Origin: Canibacter zhuwentaonis
Lineage (GTDB): Bacteria > Actinomycetota > Actinomycetes > Actinomycetales > Microbacteriaceae
Direction: 5' to 3'
DNA length: 64,000 nt
NCBI RefSeq assembly: GCF_018531145.1
Contig: NZ_JAHDSZ010000002.1
Location: 114,158-178,157 of the forward strand
Shown here: in pieces, positions 1-8,487 of the stretch
How the letters are laid out: the number at the start of each line of letters is the position of its first letter
Position numbering within the stretch: position 1 is the first letter of the stretch
The notes under the pieces: generated by a model
The model's input: the letters and a program-made list of their open reading frames with translations, nothing else
Told to the model about the DNA's origin: nothing
Database searches by the model: none
Position numbers and translations under genes: made by a program

Positions 1-315
1 GATGTACAGAAGTCTAGCGCTATGCTGAAGCTCGCGCTGGAGTTGCACGATAAGCACATTAATGAGGGCAAGACTAAGCGTGCACAGCTTATTAGCGAGG
101 GCGAAGCTGAGGCTAGCCGCATCGTAAGCGAAGCAACTGCGAAGCGTGAAGAGCAGTTGCGCCGTCTGACGGCAGAAAGCTTTAATCTTGAAACAAAGAT
201 TGAAGAGCTTAAAGGATTTGAGAAAGAATACCGCGCAACCCTTAAGTCTTACATTGAGTCACAGTTGAAGGGTCTTAATGAGGGGCTTAGCGTATCTGGC
301 GGGTCTGCTCGCTAG
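1..315 (+). CDS. divIVA: DivIVA/Wag31-family polar growth protein, C-terminal part (5' end outside window)
   Basis: The frame is open from base 1, so the gene starts upstream of the window and only about the last 104 residues are visible. They are highly charged, Glu/Lys/Ala-rich and predicted to form a long coiled coil, with the sequence LHDKHINEGKTKRAQLI near the start of the visible part and FEKEYRATLKSYIE near the end. That last stretch is typical of the C-terminal domain of actinobacterial DivIVA (Wag31), which marks cell poles and directs peptidoglycan synthesis there. The next gene is lspA, a common neighbour in Actinobacteria. The N-terminal membrane-binding domain that would prove the assignment is not visible. 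Confidence 0.85.
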   Translation, partial: DVQKSSAMLKLALELHDKHINEGKTKRAQLISEGEAEASRIVSEATAKREEQLRRLTAESFNLETKIEELKGFEKEYRATLKSYIESQLKGLNEGLSVSGGSAR

Positions 316-325
316 ATAGCAGTTT

Positions 326-895
326 ATGCGGGCATACTACGCTAAGGGTCTTCCCGAAAAGGGTGAACGTCGGCTAGCAATTTTTCTGCTGGTCGGCGTT
401 GCTCTTTGCTGGGCTGTTTTAGATCAGGGTGTTAAGCACTGGGCTGAAACAACCCTTACCCTGCGCGATCCCGTGCCCGTGGTGGGGGAAACTCTGCAGT
501 GGTATTTGGTGTACAACTCCGGCGCTGCGTTTTCGATTTTGAGCGATAAAACCTGGGTTTTTACCGTTTTAGCAGCCGTTGTTATTGGCGTGATTTTGTG
601 GCACATTCCCAAAATAAATTCGCTGCGCTGGGCTGCGGCTATTGGGCTAATGCTGGGCGGCACGCTCGGTAATCTCTACGACAGGCTCTTTCGCGCCCCG
701 GGCTTTGCTGTTGGACACGTGGTTGACATGATTTCCACGCCGTGGCTGGTGCCAGCGGTGTATAACGTCGCCGATATCGGGCTTGTTGGCGCCGTTATCG
801 TGATGATTATTTTAACCCTGCTGAATGTGCGAGCAGAGCGTAAAAAACCTAAGGAGGGGCGATCCGCCGCGGCTGAAACGGTGCGCGATGCCTGA
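326..895 (+). CDS. lspA: Lipoprotein signal peptidase II
   Basis: Membrane aspartyl protease that cuts the signal peptide from diacylglyceryl-modified prolipoproteins. The 189 residues hold four hydrophobic segments and the family motifs: YNSGAAFS at about 63-70, GGTLGNLYDR at 111-120, HVVDMI at 131-136 and YNVADIG at 146-152. By comparison with the family, the catalytic pair should be Asp134 and Asp150. The ATG at 326 lies just after divIVA. The 3' end overlaps the rluD start by 8 bp, so the two are probably translationally coupled. Substrates in this window include the lipoproteins at 7919, 53489 and 58175. Confidence 0.95.
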   Translation: MRAYYAKGLPEKGERRLAIFLLVGVALCWAVLDQGVKHWAETTLTLRDPVPVVGETLQWYLVYNSGAAFSILSDKTWVFTVLAAVVIGVILWHIPKINSLRWAAAIGLMLGGTLGNLYDRLFRAPGFAVGHVVDMISTPWLVPAVYNVADIGLVGAVIVMIILTLLNVRAERKKPKEGRSAAAETVRDA

Positions 896-1805
896 GTTGA
901 ATATTACCGTGCCGGCCGAACTTGACGGGGTGCGAGCGGATGCCGCAATTGCCGAGCTCACAGCTCAGCCGCGCAGTTGGATAGTTGAAATTATTGTTGC
1001 CGGTGGTGCAACGCAGGATGCAAAGCCGCTGCGCAAAAGCGACCGCTTGCGCGAGGGAGCGCACCTGCTGGCACACTGGATGCCTAAACCCGAACCGGAA
1101 GTAATTCCCGAGGAAATTCCCGAGATGCGGATTTTGCATGATGACGAGCATCTTGTTGTTGTGCAGAAACCCGCGGGAGTTGCCGCGCATCCATCGCACG
1201 GCTGGAACGGGCACACAGTGCTGGGCGGGCTGGCCGCTAAAGGCTATCGCATCGCCACAAGTGGCGCTCCCGAGCGGCAAGGGATTGTTCACCGGCTCGA
1301 TCAGGGCACAAGCGGTGTTATGGTCGTGTGCAAAAGCGAGTATGCCTATGCCGAGCTAAAGCGGCAGTTTAAGTATCGCGAGGTGCGTAAAATATATCAC
1401 GCGCTGGTGCAGGGGCATCCGGATCCGTTTTATGGCACAATAGATGCGCCGATCGGGCGCCATCCCGGTGCTGAGTGGAAGTTTGCGGTAATTGGCGATG
1501 GTAAAAACGCGGTGACCCACTATGATACGCTCGAAGCCCTGCCGCACGCAACACTGCTGGAGATTGCGATTGAGACCGGGCGTACCCACCAAATCAGGGT
1601 GCACATGGCCGCGCACAAGCACCCCTGCGTGGGCGATATTATGTACGGTGCGGATCCTAAAATGGCTGTTAAACTGGGGCTTAACCGGCAGTGGTTGCAC
1701 GCTCGCGAGCTTGAAATAACGCACCCGGTATCCACTGAGCGGATGCTTTTTCAGAGCGACTACACGCCCGAGCTTGTTGCCGCGTTAAACGCGTTAAGCT
1801 ATTAA
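888..1805 (+). CDS. rluD: Ribosomal large-subunit pseudouridine synthase, RluD/RluA family
   Basis: About 305 residues. An S4-like RNA-binding segment comes first, followed by the RluA-type catalytic domain. The signature HRLDQGTSG carries the catalytic aspartate, and ETGRTHQIRVHMA is the second conserved block. The family makes pseudouridines in 23S rRNA (RluD modifies helix 69). The start is set at ATG 888, whose product begins MPELNITVPAEL as in family members. It overlaps the lspA stop; an in-frame start at 825 would lie deep inside lspA and add unrelated residues. The exact target base cannot be read from the sequence, so the subfamily name is an inference. Confidence 0.9.
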   Translation: MPELNITVPAELDGVRADAAIAELTAQPRSWIVEIIVAGGATQDAKPLRKSDRLREGAHLLAHWMPKPEPEVIPEEIPEMRILHDDEHLVVVQKPAGVAAHPSHGWNGHTVLGGLAAKGYRIATSGAPERQGIVHRLDQGTSGVMVVCKSEYAYAELKRQFKYREVRKIYHALVQGHPDPFYGTIDAPIGRHPGAEWKFAVIGDGKNAVTHYDTLEALPHATLLEIAIETGRTHQIRVHMAAHKHPCVGDIMYGADPKMAVKLGLNRQWLHARELEITHPVSTERMLFQSDYTPELVAALNALSY

Positions 1806-1857
1806 CCCAAGAATCGGGTGGGCTGTTAAGATGGCATACTAGGCAGTGGGAGTGGTT

Positions 1858-4800
1858 GTGTCTAAAACGAATTTTGTGCATTTGCACGTGCACACCGAGT
1901 ATTCAATGCTCGACGGGGCGGCACGTATTGGTGAGCTCGTTGACAGTGTTGCGGCGCAGGGTATGCCGGCTATTGCGATGACGGATCACGGCAATGTGTT
2001 TGGCGCTTTCGAGTTTTGGCGGCGGGCTAAATCCGCCGGAGTGAAGCCGATTATCGGCACAGAGGCCTATTTAACTCCTGGCACTCACCGCAGTGACCGC
2101 ACACGGGTGCGCTGGGCAAGCGGCGGCGGTGACGACGTGTCCGGCGGCGGCGCGTACACGCACATGACCCTGCTCGCGCAGAGCACAGGGGGAATGCACA
2201 ACCTGTTCAGGCTCTCCAGCAGGGCATCTATTGAGGGCTACTATTTTAAGCCGCGCATGGATCGCGAGATTCTTGCGGAGCATGCGAACGGGCTAATCGC
2301 AACAACCGGCTGCCCCTCTGGTGAGGTGCAAACCAGGTTGCGTCTGGGGCAGTACGCGGAGGCAAAACAGGCGGCCGCGGAGTTTCAAGATATTTTCGGC
2401 AAAGAAAACTTTTTTTGCGAGCTGATGGACCACGGGCTTGAAATTGAGCGGCGGATCACCAAAGACCTGCTGCGCCTGGCATCAGAACTGCAGATCCCGC
2501 TCGTTGCCACCAACGATTTGCACTATGTAAATGCGGCGGATGCGACCGCCCACGATGCGCTGCTGTGTGTGCAGGCGGGATCGCGAATTGATGACACTAA
2601 CCGATTTAAGTTTGACGGAACAAGCTACTACCTAAAAACTCCCGTCGAGATGCGGCACCTGTTTCGGGAATTCCCCGAAGCTTGCGACAACACCCTGCTT
2701 ATTGCGGAGCGGTGCGAGGCAGAGTTTGACACCACGGCTAACTATATGCCGAGGTTTCCCGTGCCGGAGGGGGAAACAGAAGATAGCTGGCTGGTGCAGG
2801 AGGTTAAGCGCGGGCTTGCCTACAGGTATCCCGACGGGCACAGCACTGCCGTACAAGAGCGCGCAGAGTATGAGCTTTCGGTGATTACGCAGATGGGTTT
2901 TGCCGGGTACTTTTTAGTGGTTGCCGACTTTATTAACTGGGCTAAAAATAACGGGATCAGGGTTGGCCCGGGGCGCGGTTCCGGTGCTGGGTCAATGGTT
3001 GCGTACCTGCTTAGAATCACAGATCTTGATCCGCTTGTGCATAGCCTCTTTTTTGAGCGGTTTCTAAATCCTGACAGGGTTAGTATGCCCGACTTTGATG
3101 TTGATTTTGATGATCGCAGGCGTGGCGAGGTTATTAACTACGTAACCGAAAAATACGGGGACGCGCGTGTTGCGCAGATTGTCACCTACGGCACGATTAA
3201 ATCAAAGCAGGCGTTGAAAGACTCCGCGCGGGTGCTCGGTTACCCCTATATTGTCGGCGAGAAGCTAACAAAAGCGATGCCGCCGGCGGTTATGGGCAAG
3301 GATATTCCGCTGTCGGGTATTTTTGATGAAAAGCATCCGCGCTATCGCGAGGCGATCGATATTCGCACGCTGATAGAAACGGATCCCGAGGCGCAAAAAG
3401 TTTTTGAAGTGGCGCGTGGTCTTGAGGGGCTAAAAAGACAGTGGGGCGTGCACGCCGCGGGCGTGATTATGTCGAGCGAGCCGCTGCTCGGTATTATCCC
3501 GCTAATGAAGCGTGAAGCGGACGGGCAGATTATCACCCAGTTTGATTACCCCAGCTGTGAGAGCCTGGGGCTGATCAAAATGGATTTTCTGGGCTTGCGC
3601 AACCTCACAATTGTTTCTGATGCGCTCGAAAACATTAAAGCAAACCGCGGTATTGAAATTGACTTGGAATCTCTAGAGTTAACGGATAAAGCCTCTTACG
3701 ATTTGCTCGCGCGCGGCGATACGCTCGGGGTTTTTCAGCTTGATGGTGACGCGATGAGATCGCTGCTGCGGCTTATGAAGCCGGATAATTTCGAGGATAT
3801 TTCTGCGGTTTTGGCGCTTTACAGACCAGGGCCCATGGGCGCTGATTCGCACACTAATTACGCGCTGCGCAAAAATAAGCGGCAGGAAATTGTGTCGATC
3901 CACCCGGAATTAGCGGAGCCGCTCGCGGATATCCTAGACACCACCTATGGGCTGATTGTTTATCAAGAGCAGGTTATGACAATCGCGCAGCGGGTTGCGG
4001 GTTATTCACTCGGACAAGCGGATATTTTGCGCCGGGTTATGGGCAAAAAGAAAAAATCTGAGCTTGATGAACAGTTTGTTTTCTTTTCTGCTGGTATGCG
4101 CGAGCGAGGATACTCGGAAGAAGCCATTAAACGGCTCTGGGATATTATGGTGCCGTTCGCCGATTATGCTTTTAACAAGGCACACTCGGCAGCTTACGGC
4201 GTTATTAGCTACTGGACGGCGTATCTGAAAGCTCACTATCCCGCAGAATATATGGCGGCGCTGCTCACGGGCGTTGGTGGCAAAGACAAAGACAAGCTGG
4301 CGCTCTATCTTAACGAGTGCCGCAAAATGAAAATTGAGGTGTTGCCGCCCGATGTTAATGAGTCGGTGGATAATTTCGCCGCCGTTGGTGACGACATCCG
4401 CTTCGGGCTTGGCGCTGTGCGCAACGTTGGGCATAACGTTGTGAGCTCGATTATCGCCGGTCGCAAAGACGGTAAATACGTAAATTTTGGCGACTTTATA
4501 AAGACTATGCCAACGCAGGTGCTGAACAAACGTACAATTGAATCGCTTATTAAGGCCGGTGCTTTTGATTCGCTCGGGCACACCCGCCGCGCGCTTATGA
4601 ATGTTTACGAGGATCTGATAGATCACGGCATGAAAGCAAAGCGCGATGCTGATCACGGTAAAATCGGTTTCGATTTTGATGAGCTGTTCGCGCAGGATCC
4701 GCTGGCTGATGAGCAGGCGCAGCATGGCTCGATGCAGATTCCAGAGATGCCAGAATATCACAAGCGCGACAAGCTTGCGTTTGAGCGCGAGATGATTGGG

Positions 4801-5394
4801 TTGTACGTTTCTGATCATCCGCTAAAAGGGCTTGAGAGTTTGCTGGCGCGGGAAGCCAGTCACAGTGCGGGGCAGGTTGTGAACTCTGAAAACTCTGATG
4901 GCGATCGGGTCACGGTTGCTGGGCTGTTAACGCGAGCGGATCATCTCACCGCAAAATCTGGTAACGCTTATGGCAAAGCTGTTCTCGAGGATTTCACCGG
5001 CGAGGTGCAGCTGATATTTACCGGGCAGGTTTATGGCGAGTGCAGCAGCCAGCTCGTTGCTGATCAGGTTGTTGCGGTTTCCGGGCAGATTAACGCGCGT
5101 GATGACGGCATAATAGTCCGCGGATACAGCGTGCGGCAGCTGAACGCGAGCAGTGTGCGAGAGCAGAGCGATTTGAACCTGCGCATGACTAGTGAGCAGG
5201 CAACACGGCCGACGTGTGAAGAGCTGCTGGCGATATTCAAACGGCACGCGGGCACAACAGGGGTGCAGCTGCACCTGAGCAGTAACGACTGGATTCGCGT
5301 TTACGATCTTGAAATGACGGTGCGCGTGAGCGGTGATTTGTATGCCGAGCTGAAGGTTTTGCTCGGTCCGCACTGCGTTGATATAGGCAGTTAG
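1858..5394 (+). CDS. dnaE: DNA polymerase III alpha subunit (replicative polymerase)
   Basis: Main replicative DNA polymerase, about 1178 residues, the normal DnaE1 length. The N-terminal PHP domain begins NFVHLHVHTEYSMLDGAARI and keeps TDHGN, so its metal-binding histidines look intact, as in actinobacterial DnaE1, where PHP proofreads. The polymerase active site MPDFDVDFDD is at about residue 410. A helix-hairpin-helix region (VPFADYAFNKAHSAAYG precedes it) and an OB domain (RVTVAGLLTRADHLTAKSG) follow. GTG 1858 is preferred because GGGAG lies about 6 bases upstream; GTG 1846 would add four residues. It follows rluD closely and probably shares a transcript with nadE. Confidence 0.96.
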   Translation: MSKTNFVHLHVHTEYSMLDGAARIGELVDSVAAQGMPAIAMTDHGNVFGAFEFWRRAKSAGVKPIIGTEAYLTPGTHRSDRTRVRWASGGGDDVSGGGAYTHMTLLAQSTGGMHNLFRLSSRASIEGYYFKPRMDREILAEHANGLIATTGCPSGEVQTRLRLGQYAEAKQAAAEFQDIFGKENFFCELMDHGLEIERRITKDLLRLASELQIPLVATNDLHYVNAADATAHDALLCVQAGSRIDDTNRFKFDGTSYYLKTPVEMRHLFREFPEACDNTLLIAERCEAEFDTTANYMPRFPVPEGETEDSWLVQEVKRGLAYRYPDGHSTAVQERAEYELSVITQMGFAGYFLVVADFINWAKNNGIRVGPGRGSGAGSMVAYLLRITDLDPLVHSLFFERFLNPDRVSMPDFDVDFDDRRRGEVINYVTEKYGDARVAQIVTYGTIKSKQALKDSARVLGYPYIVGEKLTKAMPPAVMGKDIPLSGIFDEKHPRYREAIDIRTLIETDPEAQKVFEVARGLEGLKRQWGVHAAGVIMSSEPLLGIIPLMKREADGQIITQFDYPSCESLGLIKMDFLGLRNLTIVSDALENIKANRGIEIDLESLELTDKASYDLLARGDTLGVFQLDGDAMRSLLRLMKPDNFEDISAVLALYRPGPMGADSHTNYALRKNKRQEIVSIHPELAEPLADILDTTYGLIVYQEQVMTIAQRVAGYSLGQADILRRVMGKKKKSELDEQFVFFSAGMRERGYSEEAIKRLWDIMVPFADYAFNKAHSAAYGVISYWTAYLKAHYPAEYMAALLTGVGGKDKDKLALYLNECRKMKIEVLPPDVNESVDNFAAVGDDIRFGLGAVRNVGHNVVSSIIAGRKDGKYVNFGDFIKTMPTQVLNKRTIESLIKAGAFDSLGHTRRALMNVYEDLIDHGMKAKRDADHGKIGFDFDELFAQDPLADEQAQHGSMQIPEMPEYHKRDKLAFEREMIGLYVSDHPLKGLESLLAREASHSAGQVVNSENSDGDRVTVAGLLTRADHLTAKSGNAYGKAVLEDFTGEVQLIFTGQVYGECSSQLVADQVVAVSGQINARDDGIIVRGYSVRQLNASSVREQSDLNLRMTSEQATRPTCEELLAIFKRHAGTTGVQLHLSSNDWIRVYDLEMTVRVSGDLYAELKVLLGPHCVDIGS

Positions 5395-5418
5395 CGCAGC
5401 TGCGTAGGAGGAGTAAAA

Positions 5419-6270
5419 GTGGTTTCACAGGGCAGTTTGCGGGCGCAGATTATTGCGGAGCTGGGCGTGCGGCGGCGGATCGATCCGCCCCAGGAAGTGT
5501 GCAGACGGGTGCAGTTTTTGCAGGATTACCTGCTACAAACGGGCGCTCGTGGCTATGTTTTGGGTATTTCTGGCGGGCAGGATTCGACGCTCGCTGGTCG
5601 GCTTGCGCAGCTCGCGGTTGCGCAGCTGCGTGAAACAACTGGAGCTGACTACTGTTTTTATGCGGTGCGCCTGCCGTACGGTAGGCAGTTTGACGAGGTC
5701 GACGCGCGTTTAGCACTTGAGTTTATTGCGCCAGATCGTGTGCTCACAGTTGATATTAAACCCGGTGTTGACGCGCTCGCGCAGGGCGTGGCAGGCAGTT
5801 TGCAGGCCTCTGGCGTTGGTGCTCCTGTCACTGATTTTAACCGGGGCAATATCAAAGCGCGCGCGCGAATGGTTGCGCAGTACGCGATAGCGGCGGCGCA
5901 CAGGCTGCTCGTGATTGGCACGGATCATGCTGCGGAGGCGGTGACCGGGTTTTTCACCAAATACGGTGATGGTGCGGCTGATCTAATGCCGTTGCACGGG
6001 CTTACCAAATCGCAGGGGGCGCAGCTTTTGCGTGAGCTGGGCGCGCCCGATCGCACCTGGTTAAAAGCTCCGACAGCTGATTTGCTGGATGATAATCCCG
6101 GGCAGCTTGACGAAGACAGCCTGGGTGTTAGCTACACTGAAATTGACGCCTATTTAATGGGTGAAGAGGTTGCTCAGCGTGTTATCGATACAATCGAAGG
6201 TAAGTTTATATCGAGCAGACACAAGCGCAACAGCGCGGCGCATCCTGATAATGATTGGTGGTTACAGTGA
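5419..6270 (+). CDS. nadE: NH3-dependent NAD+ synthetase
   Basis: Last step of NAD biosynthesis: ATP-dependent amidation of deamido-NAD. The 283 residues carry the ATP-pyrophosphatase P-loop [14 protein letters not shown] near residue 50, [20 protein letters not shown] in the substrate region, and [17 protein letters not shown] towards the C-terminus. Length and content match the short E. coli-type enzyme with no N-terminal glutaminase domain, so ammonia should be the nitrogen donor. Many Actinobacteria instead use the long glutamine-dependent form. GTG 5419 has the strong ribosome-binding site TAGGAGGAG. The stop overlaps the msrA start (GTGA). Confidence 0.95.
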   Translation: MVSQGSLRAQIIAELGVRRRIDPPQEVCRRVQFLQDYLLQTGARGYVLGISGGQDSTLAGRLAQLAVAQLRETTGADYCFYAVRLPYGRQFDEVDARLALEFIAPDRVLTVDIKPGVDALAQGVAGSLQASGVGAPVTDFNRGNIKARARMVAQYAIAAAHRLLVIGTDHAAEAVTGFFTKYGDGAADLMPLHGLTKSQGAQLLRELGAPDRTWLKAPTADLLDDNPGQLDEDSLGVSYTEIDAYLMGEEVAQRVIDTIEGKFISSRHKRNSAAHPDNDWWLQ

Positions 6271-6830
6271 ACACAACAGCAGAGGCAGTTGCTGCAGCAG
6301 ATACTAAATTAACATCGTTCGTGCTCGGTGGCGGGTGTTTTTGGTGTCTTGACGCGGCATACAAGGTTTTGCGCGGAGTCGCGTCTGTTGAGTGCGGATA
6401 CGCTGGTGGGCAGGCAGATACAGCACAGTATAAGCGGGTTTGCGATGGTGACACCGGGCACGCTGAGGTTGTGCGCATAACTTTTGATGAGCGCGAGATT
6501 CCGGCGAGCGTAATTTTGGATGCGTATTTTACAATGCACGACCCGCGCCAGTTGAACGGGCAGGGTAACGACATCGGCACACAGTACCGCTCGGTTATGT
6601 TTTACAGTGACGAAGACCAGAAAACACAGTTTTTGGCGGCGGCTGAGCGTGCCGCAAACCTGTGGGACGGTGAAATTGTGACCGCTTTTGAAGAGCTCGA
6701 AGAGTTTTTTATCGCCGAGGAATATCACCAGGATTATTTTGCTAAAAACCCGAGCCAGGGCTACTGCCTTGCTGTTGCCGTGCCGAAGGTGAACAAGGTG
6801 CGCGCAAAGTTTATGGAGTACGCACGGTAG
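6267..6830 (+). CDS. msrA: Peptide-methionine (S)-S-oxide reductase
   Basis: Reduces the S epimer of methionine sulfoxide in oxidised proteins. The active site GGGCFWC is near residue 22, with the nucleophilic Cys at about 24. The C-terminal part has [15 protein letters not shown], whose Cys is a likely resolving residue. [22 protein letters not shown] is the usual substrate-binding block (DP..L.. NDIGTQYRS). Start GTG 6267 overlaps the nadE stop by 4 bp, which indicates translational coupling; an in-frame TTG at 6255 is less likely. The MsrB counterpart is not in the window. Confidence 0.95.
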   Translation: MNTTAEAVAAADTKLTSFVLGGGCFWCLDAAYKVLRGVASVECGYAGGQADTAQYKRVCDGDTGHAEVVRITFDEREIPASVILDAYFTMHDPRQLNGQGNDIGTQYRSVMFYSDEDQKTQFLAAAERAANLWDGEIVTAFEELEEFFIAEEYHQDYFAKNPSQGYCLAVAVPKVNKVRAKFMEYAR

Positions 6831-7050
6831 TTTTAAGGAGTGTGCGCGTTAGTTTACGGGGTTTTGGCGGATTCTGTTTCTGCGCGGAGTGTGCCGTGCG
6901 GGGTGTTGCGGGCGGTAATCCGCTCGCGCGTTGCTGTGCATTAATCCCGCAGCGCGTTTTAACTTGCGAATTGTTTGTCACAGCACTGGTATTAACAGTG
7001 TTATGCACGGGGTTGTGAATTTTTCTAAAATTAGCGGTAAGCGTGCCCGA

Positions 7051-7123
7051 AAATAGTTTCACAGGGTCGATGGGAGTTGCGGCACGACGCCTATTGACCC
7101 TGTTGTTCACACTAAAACTATTT
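7051..7123 (+). promoter_or_regulatory. Large stem-loop leader before ssb, in the msrA-ssb gap
   Basis: The 309-bp gap between msrA and ssb has no coding evidence but ends in a long inverted repeat. The outer arms AAATAGTTT (7051-7059) and AAACTATTT (7115-7123) pair perfectly. An inner stem of about 15 bp with three mismatches runs from CAGGGTC (7062) to GACCCTG (ending 7102). The structure ends four bases before the GGGG ribosome-binding site of ssb. No T-run follows, so it is not a classical terminator. It could control ssb translation or be a protein-binding dyad. The rest of the gap (6831-7050) shows nothing else I can name. Confidence 0.5.
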
Positions 7124-7139
7124 ATTGAGGGGAGCTATT

Positions 7140-7820
7140 ATGAGCGCTCAGATTACAGTTATCGGCACGGTTGCGACCGATCCGCGCATTATCCAGTTTG
7201 ATAACGGGGGTGCTAAATGCACTTTTCGGCTTGCAGAAAATGATCGCAGATACGATCGCACAACCGGGCAGTGGGTTGAAACCGAGACTAGTTGGTACAC
7301 GGTAAACAGCAACAACTCGCTGGGCAATAACGCTGCGGTTTCTATTGCTAAAGGGCAGCGCGTGATAGTCACGGGCAGAATGCGCGTGCGTAACTGGAGC
7401 AAAAGTGACGGCAGGTCGGGCACGGTTGCTGAGCTTGACGCGGACGGTCTGGGTCACGATCTGCGCTTTGGAATCACGAAGTACGAGCGCACTGCGTTCG
7501 CTAAAAACAGCGAAGCAAAATCTGCAGACGATGCTAATAGTGAGCTTGTGACAGGCGCTGCAGCAGTGGGTAACAAGACCGTGGCGGGCGGATCTGGCAG
7601 TGTGTCTAGCGCAGATCAGCTCGGCGGTGATTCTGTCTGGAAAACCGCAGGGTCTAACAAAGAGCTACAAACGGTCGGCAGCGCGTGGGGGATTGCGGTG
7701 GAATCAGTGGCTAAACAGGAGGCAGGCGGAGGTCCCTCTGTAGCTGCTGGCGCGGTCGACAAATCTGCGCGAAGTGGGGCTGTGAAACCCGATGCTAAGC
7801 AAAGTCTTGTGCCAGCTTAG
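7140..7820 (+). CDS. Single-stranded DNA-binding protein, paralogue-type, without acidic C-terminal tip
   Basis: Residues 1-110 form an SSB OB-fold: MSAQITVIGTVATDP at the start, then WYTVNSNNSLGNNAAVSIAKGQRVIVTGRM. The remaining ~115 residues are a Gly/Ala/Ser-rich linker. The protein ends KQSLVPA and lacks the DDDIPF-like acidic tip that primary SSBs use to recruit partner enzymes. It is therefore more likely a second SSB than the replication SSB. The same context, a divergent ssb before a small lipoprotein and ettA, is familiar from related actinobacteria. Start ATG 7140 follows GAGGGGAG; the in-frame TTG at 7125 is rejected. Confidence 0.85.
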   Translation: MSAQITVIGTVATDPRIIQFDNGGAKCTFRLAENDRRYDRTTGQWVETETSWYTVNSNNSLGNNAAVSIAKGQRVIVTGRMRVRNWSKSDGRSGTVAELDADGLGHDLRFGITKYERTAFAKNSEAKSADDANSELVTGAAAVGNKTVAGGSGSVSSADQLGGDSVWKTAGSNKELQTVGSAWGIAVESVAKQEAGGGPSVAAGAVDKSARSGAVKPDAKQSLVPA

Positions 7821-7918
7821 GCGCAACTGCGCAGTATTTCTGCTTACTGTTGCGGATCAAACTGCGCTCATTCCCGTTACACGGGGTGGGCGCAGTTTGT
7901 CGCGCTAAAATTGTGCTT

Positions 7919-8425
7919 ATGTTTTTGTGTTTACGCAATAGGTTTAACTCGCGCGGGGTGAAAAAAGTTGTAGCCGCTGCTGCTCTTGTTGTTTTAATGG
8001 GCGTTGGCGGGTGCAGCAGCATTTCCGTTAAAGTTTTAGAGCCCGAGCAGCCTGAGCGGCAGAGCATTAAACCTGCTGAAAAGACGGTTGAGTATCAGCC
8101 AGGTGCATCAGCTGCGGTTAACGAGGCTTTTTTTGCTAAGGTCACAAAGGAATACGCAGAATCAGAATCTCCTCTTGAGGGGGAACCGCTCGTTAATTAC
8201 TATGCTGAACGCGGATTTGATAAGGGTGCTATGCAGGTCACCGGCGATAGAACTAAAATCAATCTTGAGGTTGATTCAATGTTTATTGCCGTGCGTATCG
8301 AGCATGAGTGTTTGATCGCGCAATTTGAGACGGGAGACCGCAGCTATCAGGTGGCACGAATTGCAACCGTTGGCCCCAATAAAGATCTTTGTTTAATCGG
8401 CAACACCCGCTATATTGACTGGTAG
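7919..8425 (+). CDS. Small putative lipoprotein of unknown function
   Basis: About 168 residues. A basic N-terminus is followed by a hydrophobic stretch (VVAAAALVVLMGVGGC) with a lipobox-like Cys, so it is probably processed by LspA and anchored outside the membrane. The mature part is hydrophilic and ends near CLIGNTRYIDW, with two Cys (HECLIAQF and DLCLIGN) that could form a disulfide. No known domain is recognised. The start is uncertain: ATG 7919 gives a 13-residue basic lead before an alternative GTG at 7958, and neither has a good ribosome-binding site. It lies between ssb and ettA. Confidence 0.65.
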   Translation: MFLCLRNRFNSRGVKKVVAAAALVVLMGVGGCSSISVKVLEPEQPERQSIKPAEKTVEYQPGASAAVNEAFFAKVTKEYAESESPLEGEPLVNYYAERGFDKGAMQVTGDRTKINLEVDSMFIAVRIEHECLIAQFETGDRSYQVARIATVGPNKDLCLIGNTRYIDW

Positions 8426-8487
8426 AGTGGCATAGTTAAAGTTTTGTTTAGAGACCGGAGTAACGAGAGGAATTTAGCGTAAAGTAA

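Noticed and set aside
849..1292. Antisense ORF opposite lspA/rluD
   Set aside because: Shadow of a gene whose motifs are clear on the + strand.
4006..4818. Long antisense ORF (270 codons) inside dnaE
   Set aside because: It lies wholly opposite dnaE, has no family features and arises from codon bias of the true gene.
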